A DNA stretch of 64,000 nucleotides, taken from positions 19,102,525-19,166,524 of the forward strand of contig NC_060893.1 of NCBI RefSeq assembly GCF_014805685.1, in the 5' to 3' direction. Made by a program: the position numbers and the translations under genes. The stretch's first letter is position 1. Every line of letters starts with the position of its first letter. This DNA is from Silurus meridionalis. Its lineage: Eukaryota; Chordata; Actinopteri; Siluriformes; Siluridae. Positions 11,897 through 25,784 of this stretch are shown here, one piece after another. The notes beneath the pieces were generated by a model. It was not told the DNA's origin. It saw only the letters and a program-made list of their open reading frames with translations, and did no database searches.

Positions 11897-11932
11897 GTTT
11901 AATTATTATTATTATTATTTTTTTTTTTTTTG
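11897..11932 (+). repeat. (ATT)n plus poly-T tract
   Basis: A short ATT repeat runs into a T homopolymer. It may be a LINE or SINE tail, or a simple repeat. Confidence 0.8.
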
Positions 11933-12245
11933 CAAAGTCTTTGTGAGTGCCTGTTCAAGCAGTTCTCCTGATATCTTACAGCCTACTATATGTGGCATGC
12001 TGGGGTTTATGTTTGACCAACTATCTATTGAACCATCTGGATTTCTTCATGAATGGCTCATAAAATATGCACTGATTATCACATAAGTATGAGGATTCAC
12101 ATGTATACTTTATATAACTAACCATTTTTTCGACATAATGAACATGATTGATGGAGAAGTACATAATCCTTTTGGTTAATGACCTCTAAAATGAGGCACT
12201 TAAGAAACACATCTCCACTTGAATTACAGACAGTTTCTTGCAGCT

Positions 12246-12356
<111 letters not shown>

Positions 12357-12885
12357 TGTGTATATATGCAATGCCTTTACAATTATTTGTGTGTACACAA
12401 ACAACTTTTTTACTGTTTAAACAATTCAATATGCCCGTGTGCGTAATGTACTTTTGTGCATATACAATAGAGTACAACCGTTGGGTTTATTCATTTTTAT
12501 TTTATGATTTAAGCTAAAAAAAAGACAGCTAAGTCAATCATGAAGACAAAGCTATTAAAAAGACCATACTGTATGTATCTTTTATATTTATACAATGTAT
12601 AAATCTCGATTCTGGTGAGTCAGAAGGTAAAAAGTAATGCTGGCAGTAATTCATCTGACAGAGGTTTACTTTAATGTATACTCATTCTGAATTGTTACTG
12701 TTAATTACAACAGTACAGAGGGTCTTACTGTATATACAGAATATGATAAAAAAGTCTCTGTGATGAGACATTTATGTGACATTTTAGAAAGAGTCTCATG
12801 GGACATAGTAAAATTTAGAGCTATGGAATTAACAGTAAATTTTCTGACATGGGAAAATCTTGAGGGTTTCTGTGCAACAAGAAAA

Positions 12886-12886
<1 letters not shown>

Positions 12887-12970
<84 letters not shown>
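12887..12970 (+). repeat. (ATT)n microsatellite
   Basis: A trinucleotide repeat with one phase break at about 12931. Confidence 0.97.
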
Positions 12971-13982
12971 GTGAGTGGTAGATTCAGGAATGAATGTTTA
13001 TAGCTGCAATAATGTATTAACAGCAACGGTCATGTAACTTTGAAAACAGTAATAAAAAATAAAAAAATGTAACCAAAACAAAAAGAATATATAAAATGCA
13101 AATTGCTGTTAAAAAAAAAACTGTTTAGGATCCAGTGTTTGTCTTCATATCATCTCAAGCAAACGACCTGGGAGTTGCTGGTTGATCAAGACGCTAAACT
13201 GTTTGGAAATTCCAAGTTTATAATAAATGAGATAATTGTCACTCTGGATAAGAACGTCTACCAAAAACCACAAATGTGAATGTTAATTGTAAACGGAACT
13301 CAGTCATGCTACACTATATTGTTAATTAGGCTGATGCTTCTCCACGGGGGGGCGCTCTTACTTTAGTAGCTCGTTGAATATGCTAGTTCTAAAAAATGCA
13401 ACGCAAACAGTCGGATGTGTTACACCAACAGAGCATACGTTGTATTCTGTTGCCATTACTGTATGAACAAAATTCTTATTATGAAATTTTGAAATGTTCA
13501 CTTGGTCTCAATAGTGTAACAATAAAAGCTTCCAGTGAGCTCCTTACCAGCGTTATGTCAGGTCTTTGGAATATAAGAATCCTTTTTTTTTTTTAAACCC
13601 AACCCACTCTAAACCTTAAATCGTGGACTGCTTCTCATATTGTAGATACAGAGCTGTCCAATATACTGTATATTTAAAGATGATGAACAGCTTCTCTTAT
13701 TCTTTGAAAATGTTTTCATTTCATTACAACATTAGCCAAAAGCTTTAGTTGTTTTAGTTAGAAATATTTACTCCCTGCCCCAATATTTAGGCCGGATGTG
13801 TGTGTTTGAGCTGGGTTTTAGAAACAAAGAACAAAAAACTGTTGTTTTGCATCAGTGTATCCTGGAACAGCTTTTATATTTGATTAATGAAGTCGGCTAG
13901 AGATGGAATGTTTACCGACTGATGTTGGCATGGCCGAGGTGCTTGCACTGAACTGCACCAGGAGAACATGTTCTGGCAGGAG

Positions 13983-13983
<1 letters not shown>

Positions 13984-14024
<41 letters not shown>
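13984..14024 (+). repeat. (CA)n microsatellite
   Basis: A perfect AC repeat of about 20 units. Confidence 0.97.
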
Positions 14025-14027
<3 letters not shown>

Positions 14028-15590
14028 AGTCACATATTTATATGTATGAACAAATGTACACTTCCAGAAGAAACAAAAGAGAGGAAACAGCGAGAAAAAG
14101 ACTGTTCATCAGCATAGTACACATACACATTGTACAATTATAATAAACACAATTGCACACAAGCATCTGGTAGTTATTAACTACCACAACCAGCAAAGTT
14201 TTCATCAAGATGCTCATCTGTTTACATCAAAGCCCTAGTGGTGTAAGCTACACAAATATCACCTTTAGCAGATGAACAAAAACAAAACAAAAAAGATTAT
14301 TACATGTGCCCAAAGATATGCATCTGTCTGGTCCTTTTATATCCTTTTCAAGACATTACTTGCTATGTTTTACTCAACAGAGGCATAGCTGGAGGGCAAG
14401 GAATACAAGTAGGAAACCAGGGCAGCTATACAAAAACACCAATCTGGAGAAAAGTATTTTTTGTAAATACATTTATAATTTGTGTCAGCTTAATTAATAT
14501 TTTAAACCTTATGAACAAACAAAAAGAGCAGCTTGAATTGCATATTTTGATCATCGAATAAAAAATTAAAAAAAATTGAAACCGTCTGATAGTTTTCCTG
14601 AGTCGTTCACTTCCTGTTTTCCAGCACCACATCATATTCCACTAAATGAAAGCCACTTTTTTCGGGTTACAGAAACTCTGTAGATGGGCTTGCCTTTGCT
14701 CCTTATGCACATCAATGAGTATTGGGCACCCATCGCTCTGTCACCAGTTGTACCTCATTGGACGGCTTTTGGAAAGCACTAACCCATAGAATACCAGGAA
14801 CACCTTACAAGACCTGGGTTTTAGAGAAGTGCTGACCCAGTTATCTAGCCATCACAATTAGGCCCTTGTCAAATTTGAAATTGTGAGACGACTGGGTCTT
14901 GCTTGTCCAATTTCTCTGCTTTCAGAACATGCCCCACCCTTTCACAGGTGCCAATAATAACCAAATAATCAACTCTTTTCACTTCGCATGTCAGTGGATA
15001 TAATGTTAATGCTGATCTGTGTTTTAGATAGTGATCTGTGTTTGGAGGGCAGATCGAGAAATAGAAGGTGTTTGATGCCAAATTTGCTTCAGGCAATAAA
15101 AAGTTCAGTAACACAGCTCCAGGGTCTGAAGAGCTCAGTAATTCAACTAGTATATCGGTTGAAAATTCTGGCCAGCTTATTTACATCTATCAGCTAAAAT
15201 ATATGCTAGCATCAGTGTTTTCTGTACTATATATTTTCTTGCATTATTTATTCAGTATTCAGACATTTTTAAGCCTAAACAATTTAACAGTGTTTTACAG
15301 CGCAATAAATAAACCAAATGAGAAAGTAAAATGAAGTGTATTGAAGGAATAGAATGGTATTAGATAGCCGAGTATAGAAACCAAACCATGTTCATAATGA
15401 TTGATTTGCTGAAACACTATTTCGTTGCAGTGTATAACATGTTGAGTGCTTCAAAAAGCAATGTCAAACATAAGCTCAAAGCTAATTCTCAAAGTCACTG
15501 TTTAAGAATACGATGTCGAGGTAAAGCTCAAGATATTCAAAAATAGTTAAACAAGTGCTAATGCAGGTGCATGGTGAAGGCTGGTTTTTA
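14025..15590. other. Unassigned sequence
   Basis: No gene recognised. Open frames near 14304-14561 and 15068-15334 have low-complexity composition and no domain signature. The part at 14600-14990 lacks simple repeats but could not be placed in a family. Confidence 0.5.
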
Positions 15591-16350
15591 GTCTTTATTG
15601 ATGACAACCAGTAGTTCAACTGTATGGTTATCCAGGATACGTTTATTCCACCACTTCGGTTTCAAGACAGTCTTTATGCATGCTTTAGTTGTATCCTGAG
15701 AAATAATGGGTCCACTGAAAACATGTACTGTGCGACATGTGATGCGTGGCTTTAGGTAGGTGGTGTGGGACTGGATTTGACTTTGTAGGGGAGCAATTGC
15801 ATGGCTGCCTCAGGTTAGCAATGCAAGGATAGAAGAATAAGTCAGTTATCCAGAACTATCCAAATGATAACAGATTGGATTCAGGATCACATACTGCATA
15901 GTCTGGCAATTGTCTAGGAAGATCACAAGACCATGGCATAGGCATGCATTTAAAGTGACATACAGCTGCTCAGTTTTTCTGGACTTGATGAAAGGTCATC
16001 TATAACTAGATATCTCCAAAACATTATGACATTATTCATACAAGAACACAAGTATCTCAGATAATAGTAGAGATAATACATTTGGTGTCATTAGTGGTAG
16101 GAAAATCCATCAGACGATATGTGTGCTTTTAGCGAAGGCAGGTATGGATGCAGAACAGAAGAAACCCAGCACAGAACCATGTGGGATGTCTGTAGAGAGT
16201 CGATCTTGATCACCACCAGGTCACCTGATAAAACTGTCCATCAAAGTACAAAAAAACACTACAACACTCATTAGAATGGATAGGAGAATCTTGTGATTGA
16301 CTGCTTCAATGTTGCTGAGCGGTCAAAGAGGTTGAGGATAGATGACAGTT
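15590..16350 (+). mobile_element. Degraded copy of a dispersed teleost repeat
   Basis: Shares TTCCACCACTTCGGT (15648) with the repeat at 58098-58400. It continues into segments I recall from a widespread teleost repeat: an 'AACCCAGCACAGAACCATGTGGGA' -like block near 16165 and a 'GTCAAAGAGGTTGAGGAT' block near 16322. The class of this repeat is unknown to me. It has no open frame. Confidence 0.5.
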
Positions 16351-17185
16351 TGGCTCATCTAGTGACATGGACTTTCTCAATAAGGGCAGTTTCTGTGGAG
16401 GGTGTTATTTTGAGGCCAGGCTGTGTCATGTAATTGTCTCACCTCTCAGCATGAATGGGGCTACTGAACTCTTGTTCTGTCATCCGGTCTTGTACTGGCC
16501 TTGTCTCTTCCCCTTGTTTTGTCACTGGTTGGTTGTCCTATTGTTTTTATCTGTTTCCAATTTAGTTCCTGATTAGTCTATTATAAATACTGTTTGGTTT
16601 GTTTGTACCATTGCAAAATCATATCATGGTTGTGTCCAAGTCTATGGTTTCCTGTTTTTAAAATGTTTATTTATTTTTGTACCACATCATGACTGTGACC
16701 AGGAATTTTGGATTTGCACTTGCATCCTGTCACTTCAACATACTGCATGTTACAGACTGGTTCAAATTTTGGAGTTTGTTTTGGGCTAAACAAATAGATA
16801 ATTAAATGTATCAACAGAAAGAAAGAAGTGATACCAATCAGTAGCACATGATCTCTGCGGTATCTAGTGTGGGTTATTTTAGAGTCTAACCCTTGCTTAA
16901 AAGCAATCAGCATATGACCATATATTATCGAGCCATTTATAATGAAAGTGATAAAAAAAAAAGAGGTTTGGTGCAATGTGGAAGAGATGGGATCTGGTTT
17001 AAACAGTTTCTTTCTATCTGGATCCTAGATATGTGAGGGCCTGAGTACATATGAGGGTTGGGTGTTGTTTGAAACACATGAATAGCTGAAAGTAAAAGGG
17101 AAGGCAAGAGCAAACCTTAGCTGGATAGCCATCATAAGGAAACACATTCACACTCTTACTATACTTGTTAGGGTGTTCCACTAAT
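16351..17185. other. Unassigned sequence
   Basis: No gene or recognised repeat. The open stretch at 16671-16976 on the minus strand encodes a hydrophobic run by composition only. Confidence 0.5.
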
Positions 17186-17189
17186 GTAA

Positions 17190-18075
17190 TTAATGCTAAG
17201 CAGTGCTATGCAAAATTTTAAGCAATTCCTAGCCTAGGGGATTTTCTGACATTCTTCATTGCAAATCCTGTCAAGATCAGTCAGGTTGGATGGGGACTGT
17301 CAGTGGACAGCCACTTTTAGGTCTCTTCAGAGATCATCATACTTCACTTTTGGACAGGTGCCTGTTTTCCTTCCACGATAACGTTTAGAATTGAAGCAAA
17401 ACAGTTCAATTTCATGGGTGTTGCACTGAGGAGAGGGTTCCGACTAGCTACTCGGTCATAAAGCACAGATTGGTGGAGGATTGCAGTGATGGTTGTCCTT
17501 CTGGAACTTTGTTCCACTTCACACAGAATCTCAGTCAGAGGGACCATCTGGTTCTTGCTAAGGCCCTTCTCCCCTGATTGCTCAGTTTGGTCAGGTGACC
17601 AGCTCTTTGAAAAGTCCCGGTTAATCCACACATCTTCCATTTAAGAACTATGGAGGCCACTGTGCTGTTGGAAATCTTCAGTACAGCAGGAATTTTATTT
17701 GTAGCCTTCCTCAGATCTATGCCATGCAACAGTTCTGTCTCTAAGCTCTACAGACAGTTCCTTTGACCTCATGCCTTGGTTTTTGCTCTGAAAAAAACAC
17801 TGCCAGCTGTGAGGCCTTTTATAGAAAGATGTTTATCTTTCCAAATCATGTCCAATCAATAATGTCCAATAAATTTTCCACAGGTAGACAGGTGTAGAAT
17901 CATCAGCTCATTTTCAAGTGTTGCAAAGACTGTGATATTTCAGGTTTTTTAATAAAAAATGAATACAGACATTTATTGAATTCTGTTTTAACTTTGTCAT
18001 TATGGGTAGTATTAGGCTGCAACATAACATAACTGTAAAAAGTGAAGGGGGTTTAAGTACTTTCTGAATGCACTG
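17190..18075 (-). mobile_element. Tc1-like transposon with internal deletion
   Basis: Minus-strand orientation. The 5' inverted end lies near 18075: read on the plus strand the end is AAAAAGTGAAGGGGGTTTAA followed by TGAATGCACTGTG, the terminus of a very common teleost Tc1 family. The N-terminal half of the transposase follows (17344-17800). The sequence then jumps at about 17340 to the far 3' part (TCAGGTTGGATGGGGACTGT at 17280; GTGGACAGCCACTTTTAGG near 17302), so the catalytic region is deleted. The left end decays near 17190. Confidence 0.8.
17344..17800 (-). pseudogene. Tc1 transposase, N-terminal DNA-binding half
   Basis: Two overlapping open pieces (17535-17729 and 17344-17640) in different frames cover the paired-like helix-turn-helix region. 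They include KISNSTVASIVLKWKMCG, GHLTKLSNQGRRALAR and SRRTTITAILHQSVLYDRVA, all typical of Tc1 transposases. Tc1 transposase binds the inverted ends and cuts and pastes the element at TA sites. Frame changes and loss of the DDE catalytic domain make this copy inactive. Confidence 0.8.
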
Positions 18076-21000
18076 TGTATATATCCCTTTAAAAAATATA
18101 ATGTACAGTATGAAAGCTAGTGTTCATAGTGTTAAATAATTTGTGAAATAATGAGATAAGCCAAGCAAACCATAACAGTTGAAGTAATTCAGGTATGTCC
18201 ACCTAGTCTAGAAAAATCTTTAGTACAATGATGTGCAAAATTCATGCTTCATGAATACTTTGTCAAAGACTTTCTAATCAAGTCCAGCTCAGTAAAGTTT
18301 CCTAACACTGTTTCGAAGAAAGGCCAGAATAATTGTGCCAGCAATGATGTCCCTGGAGTTAAATTAACTTCTGTAGTTGCCAGTTCAGTTGTATTTATAT
18401 GTACAAAACCCCAATGAATGCAAAAACTTTTTATGTAAAAAGGTCAGAATTTGGGGAAGTTGGGAGCAAAAAATGAGAGGTAGAAAAAGCAAAATGTTTT
18501 CATTGTTCACAAATCTACAATGTACTGTATATATCAAGTTTTAGATTTATGTACTTCTACAATGTACAATATTTTGTGCAAAATTGTACAAAAAAAATAC
18601 TGTATACATTTTTCTCATATCTGATCATTGTTGTCCTACATAGCTTATCACTGAATAATTCCAACATACTGTATATAAAACATGTATACAAATATATGTT
18701 TTATTTTATATTTTTAAATAATTTTTATTAGCTTGTTTGGCAGCTACCACAGAATAACATAAATAAGATACTAATTATAATGCATGAGATAAAAAAAAAC
18801 AGTTTCACATTAAGCAGGTCAGCAACATATTGAATGCTTTTGTAATATACACAGAAATGCATCAATATAATTCAGCTTATGCATAAAATGTATGCATATG
18901 TATATCATATGCACTAGGATTGATTCCTATAAACATCTATTTTTTTTTTTTTTTTTTTTTTTTTAGAAAGGGGGCATTAAGCACTCAAGCTCATCATGGA
19001 AAAAGTCCAGATTAATTTGGCTCATATTTGCTTATCCATGCACAGAGGGAAAAACAGATGGTTTTACAATGGCATTTGTTTGCGTGAACCACTGGAATGG
19101 GCTTTGGGCAACTCACACACAAAACAGATAAACAAGGAAATGCTGGAACTGGCATTTTGAAGATTAATACCCCAAGGTTTTCTGTATCTTGTCCGATCTC
19201 TTACAAAATCAAATTCTGACAAACATGCATTATTTCATATAAACAATCTCGAAAATAAAGTCATGCCTGCAAATCTAAACTGTTTAAAACGTTTCATACA
19301 AGATGAGCTTATAAAATTTTTTTGTAATGTGCACAAGCATGGCAAAACCAACTAAGAAACGCGTGCAAGGAGATTATATTTAAACTGGGAAATCTAAGAA
19401 ATAACAAAAAGCTTTTGAGAAGTTCTCGTTTTTAAATTGACAAGAGTCAGAATTTCCTGTTTAGTATGTAAATGGTAACATGTGTTGATGCTGCTTTGGA
19501 TCATAGTTCAATAGTGCACCATTTGCTTTTACTCTGTTTTAGCTCCCCTTTTGGTTTTTTGGTATTTTAAATATTGTTTACCAAAAGCCTTACCTCCAAC
19601 AACCATACCTTACTGCCATCTCCACAAATTTGTAATGATTCCCTTTGAATTTTATTTAAACCAGTATCAGCTGCCTTTTTTCCTGGATTTAAAAAATATA
19701 TATTTTCACATAGCATGGTATACAGTGCAGTATTGCTGCATTACAAAACTCTCATCATTTGTCACAGTTTAGGTAAAATCAGCATATAAATTGCAGGTCC
19801 TATCGGCCACTGCACCTCCTTGTTTTATGTGACATGACTGTTGCACTTATATCACATTTTTCGGTTATTGAACATCTCACACATTGCACCTCACTCATTG
19901 TCTTACTTTTATATTTCATGGTTGATGTTGTCTTGCTCTTAGATTGTGTTTAACTTGTTTCTGTGTCACTTCAAGTTTGCTTTATTGCTATGATTTTTGT
20001 ATGTTGTTCCCCATCCATTAAAAGAAATCTGCACTTGCATCCACCTTCATCCTAATTATGTGACATTACTGTTTTTATTGACATTGCAGTTCACCTCACA
20101 GGCAGCAGGGAACTTAAAAAAAAAATGCAAACTCCTCTAATGTGCATGCCCTATTTATTTATTTAAAAAAATGGCTTAATTAGTACTCTTTCTACCTACT
20201 GCTTTGGTCCCAAAAACATCTTTCTACATTAATTATCTAATCATATAGTTGTTTCATAAATGGTTCTGGCATATATACTACATTTGTCTTGCATTAGGCT
20301 AATGAAAAAATAAGATCTGTTGTTGTATAAGCTATACTTAAATAAAAATGTTCACTGCCCTAATGAGGTATTCTTTTTTTGTATACTGAGCAAAGCAAGT
20401 CACTTGAAATAATGACAATAAAATTATGTTGCAAAACAACAAACCTGTATCATCTTTCCACTTCATCACAAAACATTTGTATTGGGTATTTACTATATCA
20501 AACCTAGAACATTTACCAACTCCAGAATTGCTGTAGTTACTCATTTCATCTCCTCCCAGTGGGCCTGTTATTTAGGAAGCCGTCCTGATTCTCATCCTCA
20601 TCACTCTGGGGAGCCACTAGTTTTGCTTGTATCATCATTTTGCCTTTGCTCTGTACAACTACTGGAAACAAATTCTGGGATCTTTATCTGCAGCCTGGGA
20701 ATTATGTCTTATCATTAAAGATGATAATCATCTTTCTTTATAACAACAGAAATAAGCTCTTTAAATTTAAAGAAAAGGGCAAACATTTGATGGTATGGAA
20801 TCATGTTCTAATGCTCTATAACAAGTGTTTCCTTTGGACAAAGGCTGCTGCACATTGTTACAGTGTGTGTTTGTAGTTCCAGGCCACCAAAGTAGTTTGA
20901 CCCATGAAAAGAGCAATCTGGTGCAAATTTTCAGGTACTTTCACAATGTTTTTTAACATAGTATTTGTCAATTAGACTGGCTTGCTAACTAGATGAGGTT

Positions 21001-22940
21001 AATTATGAGTAGTATTCACCTTAGCTGTAGTGGTAGAAATAGAAGAGCTGCTTCTGCCGGATGACTGTGACTGTCACATCACGCACCACATCACGACTGT
21101 TCCAAAATAGATCATTTTATATATATATTTTTTGCTATATTGCAACACTGGAATATTGCCAAACATCCCATAAATCACAGGATATTTAGACACTAGTAAG
21201 GCAAATGTTTTACTAGCACTTTATCTTCTGATTTGCACTCAATGCCTTAAACTCAGTGGAGGGTTTTCTTTAAAAAAATAAAATAAAATTAATTATACTC
21301 TTTATACTATTTACTCTATACTACTTTGCTCATAGTACTTATCTACTCATTTTAAAAATGCATGTTTACCTACAACGTATAGTGTCAGTGCTTTTAAAAG
21401 TACTGTGTTTGTCTATTTTCTGCAGGATTACATGGGAAATGTGTGTTGGCAATCAAATGGAAAAAAGTGTGAAAGCAGGCCTAGAGTTCAATGGCCAGGT
21501 TGACAACACAGTAATTTAACATAAGGCCAAACTACACACATTATTATATGCACCAGTGCTGTAATTAAGCTTTCCATTTTTAAAATCTCCTGTGTTTGAA
21601 TGAACATTGGGGGCACATTTTCAAGTCAAGTGACTCTTCTGACTGAAAAGAAAATGCCACTTTGCTTAGTCAGATTGTCACAGTGGATCATTTAATAGGG
21701 TTTGGAGCAAAATGCATGGATCTTAGGTCAACAAATGTTTCAGTTAGTAATGTAACTATTAGCTTTAGTAGTCATTCTCTATTACAAAAGCACTCAACTG
21801 TGGTCTTTATCTTGGTGGTCTGAACTTGTGGTTGGACTGCAGAGACAAAAGAACAAAACAGAACAAATAATCCCAAAGTGAAAATAGTCAAATGCAGAAT
21901 GCTGTATACAGCATGAAAGTAAGGCAACATAAAAGTATGAACTGTTTCAGAGAAAAGGAAGCCATCAGAGACTGCAGTTTGTCTCAGCAGCTGTAAAAGA
22001 AACTGGATGCTTTGTTTGTTATTTTTACTTTGGGTTTATCATAGCCCCAGTATACATGTATATACCAAAGCAGAGCTGAGATTCTGAAACATATAGAGCA
22101 AAAGTTCACTGAAATTTACTCAGATTATTTAATACTACCAGACCAAGAGTTCTACAACTTAAATTTGTCATATAGTAGTATGACCAGTCATTACTCATCA
22201 GAGTCATCAGTCATCAGAGGCTGAAATCTAAATGGACAAAAATCTATGTGCTGCCATGTCAATCTAATCTGCCCAGGGCCTTTAAAGTCAGTACTGCTGG
22301 CCCTTATATCTTAGTCTCTATAAGAAGAACTCACCTCATGGTCAGAGGGAAACTATTACAGCCAAGTTCAACTGGCAAAACACGTCTGTAGCGCGCTGCA
22401 CACATTAATACATCGGAGTTAGACTTTTTTATGCTTTTTTTTATCTAGTAATCAAAAGCAGGGAAAAATCTAAAACAAAACAATTTCAAAATTAAAACAA
22501 ACCTAGCTGATACAAACCAGATGAAAGTATGCAGAATAAACTATTTCAACTTTTTTTGTTTCTGGCTTAGGACAAAAAAAATGTATTACAATTATTTCAC
22601 AAAAAAATTATCTGATGAATTTATAATAAATAAATTAAAAGAGTGTACTATGTGTATCATGCAGAACTGGAACTACACAACTGTTCTGCTGTCTGCAGCT
22701 TTAACAATGTATCCTCACTGTTCACATTACAGACGAGTAATTAATCAGACAATGCATTTCCCTGTGACAATAAACTGAAAGGACAACCGAAATGAGAAAT
22801 GCCCGCTTAGAAATGAAATGTGATGCACATTACAGCCCATGGCAAAGAGTGCAGTCTGAACAGAGAAGTCAGCTTCTTACGATGTGGAGCTATTTACTTT
22901 AAAGATGTAGTCATTAAAAAGTATTTTGGAACTTTGTGAA
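18076..22940. other. Unassigned AT-rich sequence
   Basis: Nearly 5 kb with no gene that can be supported. It contains a 25-bp T homopolymer (18940-18964), probably simple sequence or the tail of an old retroposon. The stretch at 19800-20040 vaguely resembles a LINE 3' UTR (CACTGCACCTCC, repeated TTGCAC words), but I could not place it. Open frames here are short and lack domains. Confidence 0.5.
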
Positions 22941-22941
22941 T

Positions 22942-23160
22942 GGGGAGGTGGTAGCTCAATGGTTAAAGGTCAAGCTCCAGTATCACCAAGCTGCCATGCT
23001 TGGGGCCCTTGAGCAAGGCCCTTATCCCTCTGTGCTCTACTGACACTGTATCATGGCTGACCACTCTGTCCTCAGATTCCTAACATTGCTGGGATATGCA
23101 AATATTTCCCTGTGTTGGGTATGTGCAAGTGACAAGTATAAACCACCTTTTATTTCATAG
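22942..23160 (+). mobile_element. tRNA-derived SINE
   Basis: Begins GGGGAGGTGGTAGCTCAATG (an A-box-type tRNA head). Much of the B-box region is deleted. The body CCCTTGAGCAAGGCCCTTAT, then ATCATGGCTGACCACTCTGT and GCTGGGATATGCAAATA, is the body of a common teleost SINE. It shares the body with the antisense copies at 1702-1856 and 47640-47793. The 3' end is indistinct near 23160. Confidence 0.75.
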
Positions 23161-23539
23161 CAAAGACTATGACACGCCTTCCTCCAAGAGACTTGAAACC
23201 AGGCAACTGCTTTTTTAAAGGTGCTGCTCATCTCTGCACAATGAACAACGGAAAACTATTAATTTCCTTCTGCTGCAAGAGCTAATAGATGTGTGTACTT
23301 AGCTAGTGGTCACTGGTATTGACAGGGAAAAAATATACACCGCCACTCCTACCCGGGCAGCATGGTCAGTTTGACTCTCTTGAGCTCAGCTCATGCAACA
23401 GATGGCTGAAGCATAGTCTGGATTTGAGCTCACAATCTCCAGACTACAAGCAGAATGCCTTTCTGTTGCTAAAGTACATTACTCATATGAATAATTTAGA
23501 ATCAGTGAAATTAATAAGGGACGTCTGTATGAGATGGAG

Positions 23540-23720
23540 AAACTGAAGTCTGGATATTAAGGGGTTAATGAGGTTTTAACAAAAAAGGTAATTAGACTTA
23601 TGACCTCTGCACCCTCAGCATTAATTAATGCCCTTGCCACAAAGCACTAAATGAGATTTATATCTTTTCACTAAGAGAAGAAGAACATGCAGTCCTCTGG
23701 AGTTATTAAGAACTTGCTGA
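23540..23720. other. Candidate conserved noncoding segment
   Basis: Complex, repeat-free sequence with homeodomain-type words (GGTAATTAGAC near 23587, CATTAATTAATGC near 23619) and no coding potential. Candidate status rests only on composition and motif content, not on any alignment. Confidence 0.2.
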
Positions 23721-24169
23721 ACGGCCAAAGTCAAAAGCACTGAGACAAAATATTTAATAATGGCATCTGTTTGGGGAATAGAACAACAAATGGAAAATCC
23801 TTTAAGGGTGCATATATATTAATGCAAATTATACACTCCACCACACTCTCGTTTATTAATTCTTTCTTTCTCTCTCTCACTCTCACACACACACAAAATT
23901 GCATTACTATCTTCTTCACGGGATGTTTCTATTGACTTGTGTATTAGTGCACATAATAAATAAATCTATAACTACGCCTAATGGTTTTTGTCAAGTTCGC
24001 TGTATGGCAGCCAATTCATTATAATAAAATGCACAGTTAGATCAATGTAGTGCATAACAGTCACAATGGGACAAAATCATGCTTACCATACAAATGGTGG
24101 TCACCCAAGTTGAAAAACTTTTAATTTACTTACCAATATGATTTGGGAAGCATGCTGGTCAAAACCAGA

Positions 24170-24370
24170 TTAGTTTAGAATCTGCTGTGAAGAGCCAAGC
24201 TAGCTAAACAGTTGAGATCATGTTAGCTAGTTGATTGTGAGAGTGCTAGCTTAGTGTGCAGCTGATAAGCCAAGCTAGATTGTGAACTGAGACTGTAAGC
24301 TAATCATTTAAGAGTGTATTAGTTTGTGAGCATGCTAGTCACACCCATGCTAGCTCAACAATTAAGAGTG
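24170..24370. repeat. Degenerate local repeat rich in GCTAG words
   Basis: Phrases such as AAGCTAGCTAAAC, GTTAGCTAGTTGATTGTGAG, GTGCTAGCTTAG, AAGCTAGATTGTG, CATGCTAGTCAC and CATGCTAGCTCAAC recur irregularly. This suggests decayed tandem duplication of a unit of a few tens of bases. It has no coding content. Confidence 0.5.
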
Positions 24371-24663
24371 TAGTACGGCTTTGATTATCAAATAAATAAA
24401 CTATGCAAATAGTAAGCAGCATATCAGGTTGTCCAATTCAAAAAGAGTTTGTTATTAGTTTGCTATTAACAATGGACACTTCAGACTTGACCTCTGGTGC
24501 ATAATTCATGGCGTGTCCACTGTATGCTATACACCAAGCTGGTCACAGCAATTACATACAAACTCATTACAAAATCATTACAAAAATACAAACTCATTGG
24601 CTGTGTTTACATCATTCACTGGAAACGTAAAACAAGCTTTTTTAGATTGCAAAAAAATAAATA

Positions 24664-24664
24664 A

Positions 24665-24719
<55 letters not shown>

Positions 24720-24721
24720 AA
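24664..24721 (+). repeat. (AAAT)n microsatellite
   Basis: A tetranucleotide repeat of about 14 units, directly followed by a probable transposon end. Confidence 0.96.
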
Positions 24722-24749
24722 GGGTGTGAAGGTTTGACAGGTGTCTTCA

Positions 24750-24835
24750 TTTCTCATGGCAATTTTTGGATACGAGCGTTTTAGGTTCGCTTCCAGAACA
24801 AATTAAACTTGTAACCCGAGGTACTACTGTACATG
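24750..24835. mobile_element. Probable DNA-transposon (MITE) terminal fragment
   Basis: The words GGATACGAGCGTTTTAGGTT and TAACCCGAGGTACTACTGTA resemble the end of a common teleost nonautonomous DNA transposon that reads '...CGAGGTACCACTG' at its tip. Only one end is visible, so the family and limits are uncertain. Confidence 0.4.
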
Positions 24836-25784
24836 AATTTATACATTATATGTGTGTGTTAATGCTGATTTATCTGTCTAAACTCCTGTTTATTTCTCAT
24901 TTTCTCCTAATTAAGTGCATCAAAATTTTCTTCTGAAATGCTAACTGGTTAGCTACATTTCACCAAAGAAAATAATGACAGCCAGTTAGCAACTTGACTA
25001 GCAACAAAAATGCAAACAAATGCAAATAATTAAACAGATCAAGCTGAATTTTATAGCTACAATATCAAGCTTTTGCAAAAATGAAGCTATACAAGCTGTA
25101 TAAGTTTTGTAAAACTCTTATGGATTATGCTGCTGAGCCTTACTGCAGCTCAGAGCTATTCTGTCTGACTGGTGCTGATGAATTAAACTTGGAGATGGTC
25201 GTTATGTTCATTACTGTTTTAGTTATTGGCAGGTGGCGATGAGGTTCCTTCCCTTTGAGAGAACTCCCAATCATCATATGGAAGAAGCCAACCAAGCAAT
25301 TCACTATTCTAACTGAGGTGCAGCATTCAGGCAGGACCCAAAATGATTTATTAAAGGAGTGTTCTCCAATGAGTGTTAATCTTTCCACCCCATAAGAACA
25401 CAGCATGCTTGAATTTGCCATAGGAGCCCGTAGTAGCTGTGCTTCACAAGACTTCTAAAAGTGTAATTTCAAGGGTTTTTAAAAAAAGATTTTAACACAG
25501 GCTGTTCAATTTGAGAAAAAGACAATTAATTGGCATCTAATACTTTTCTCAAGAAGCCTTAAAGCAACTTCCTGTGGTCTTCACAATTTTAAAAATGTCA
25601 TTTGTTCCTGTCATCATTGGTAAATAAACCACATTTTTGCAGAAGAAATATTGTTGACCAGCAATGGCCTAATGGGTTAAATTGATATTTAAATTGACCA
25701 GTTTGCATACATGCCCTATGTCTACATCACTGTGGGAGTTGGAACATGGACACATGACATTCACACCAACGTTGGAAGCACACA

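Noticed and set aside
24170..24370. CRISPR-like regularly spaced repeats
   Set aside because: Spacing and repeat sequence are irregular and the context is a vertebrate genome.
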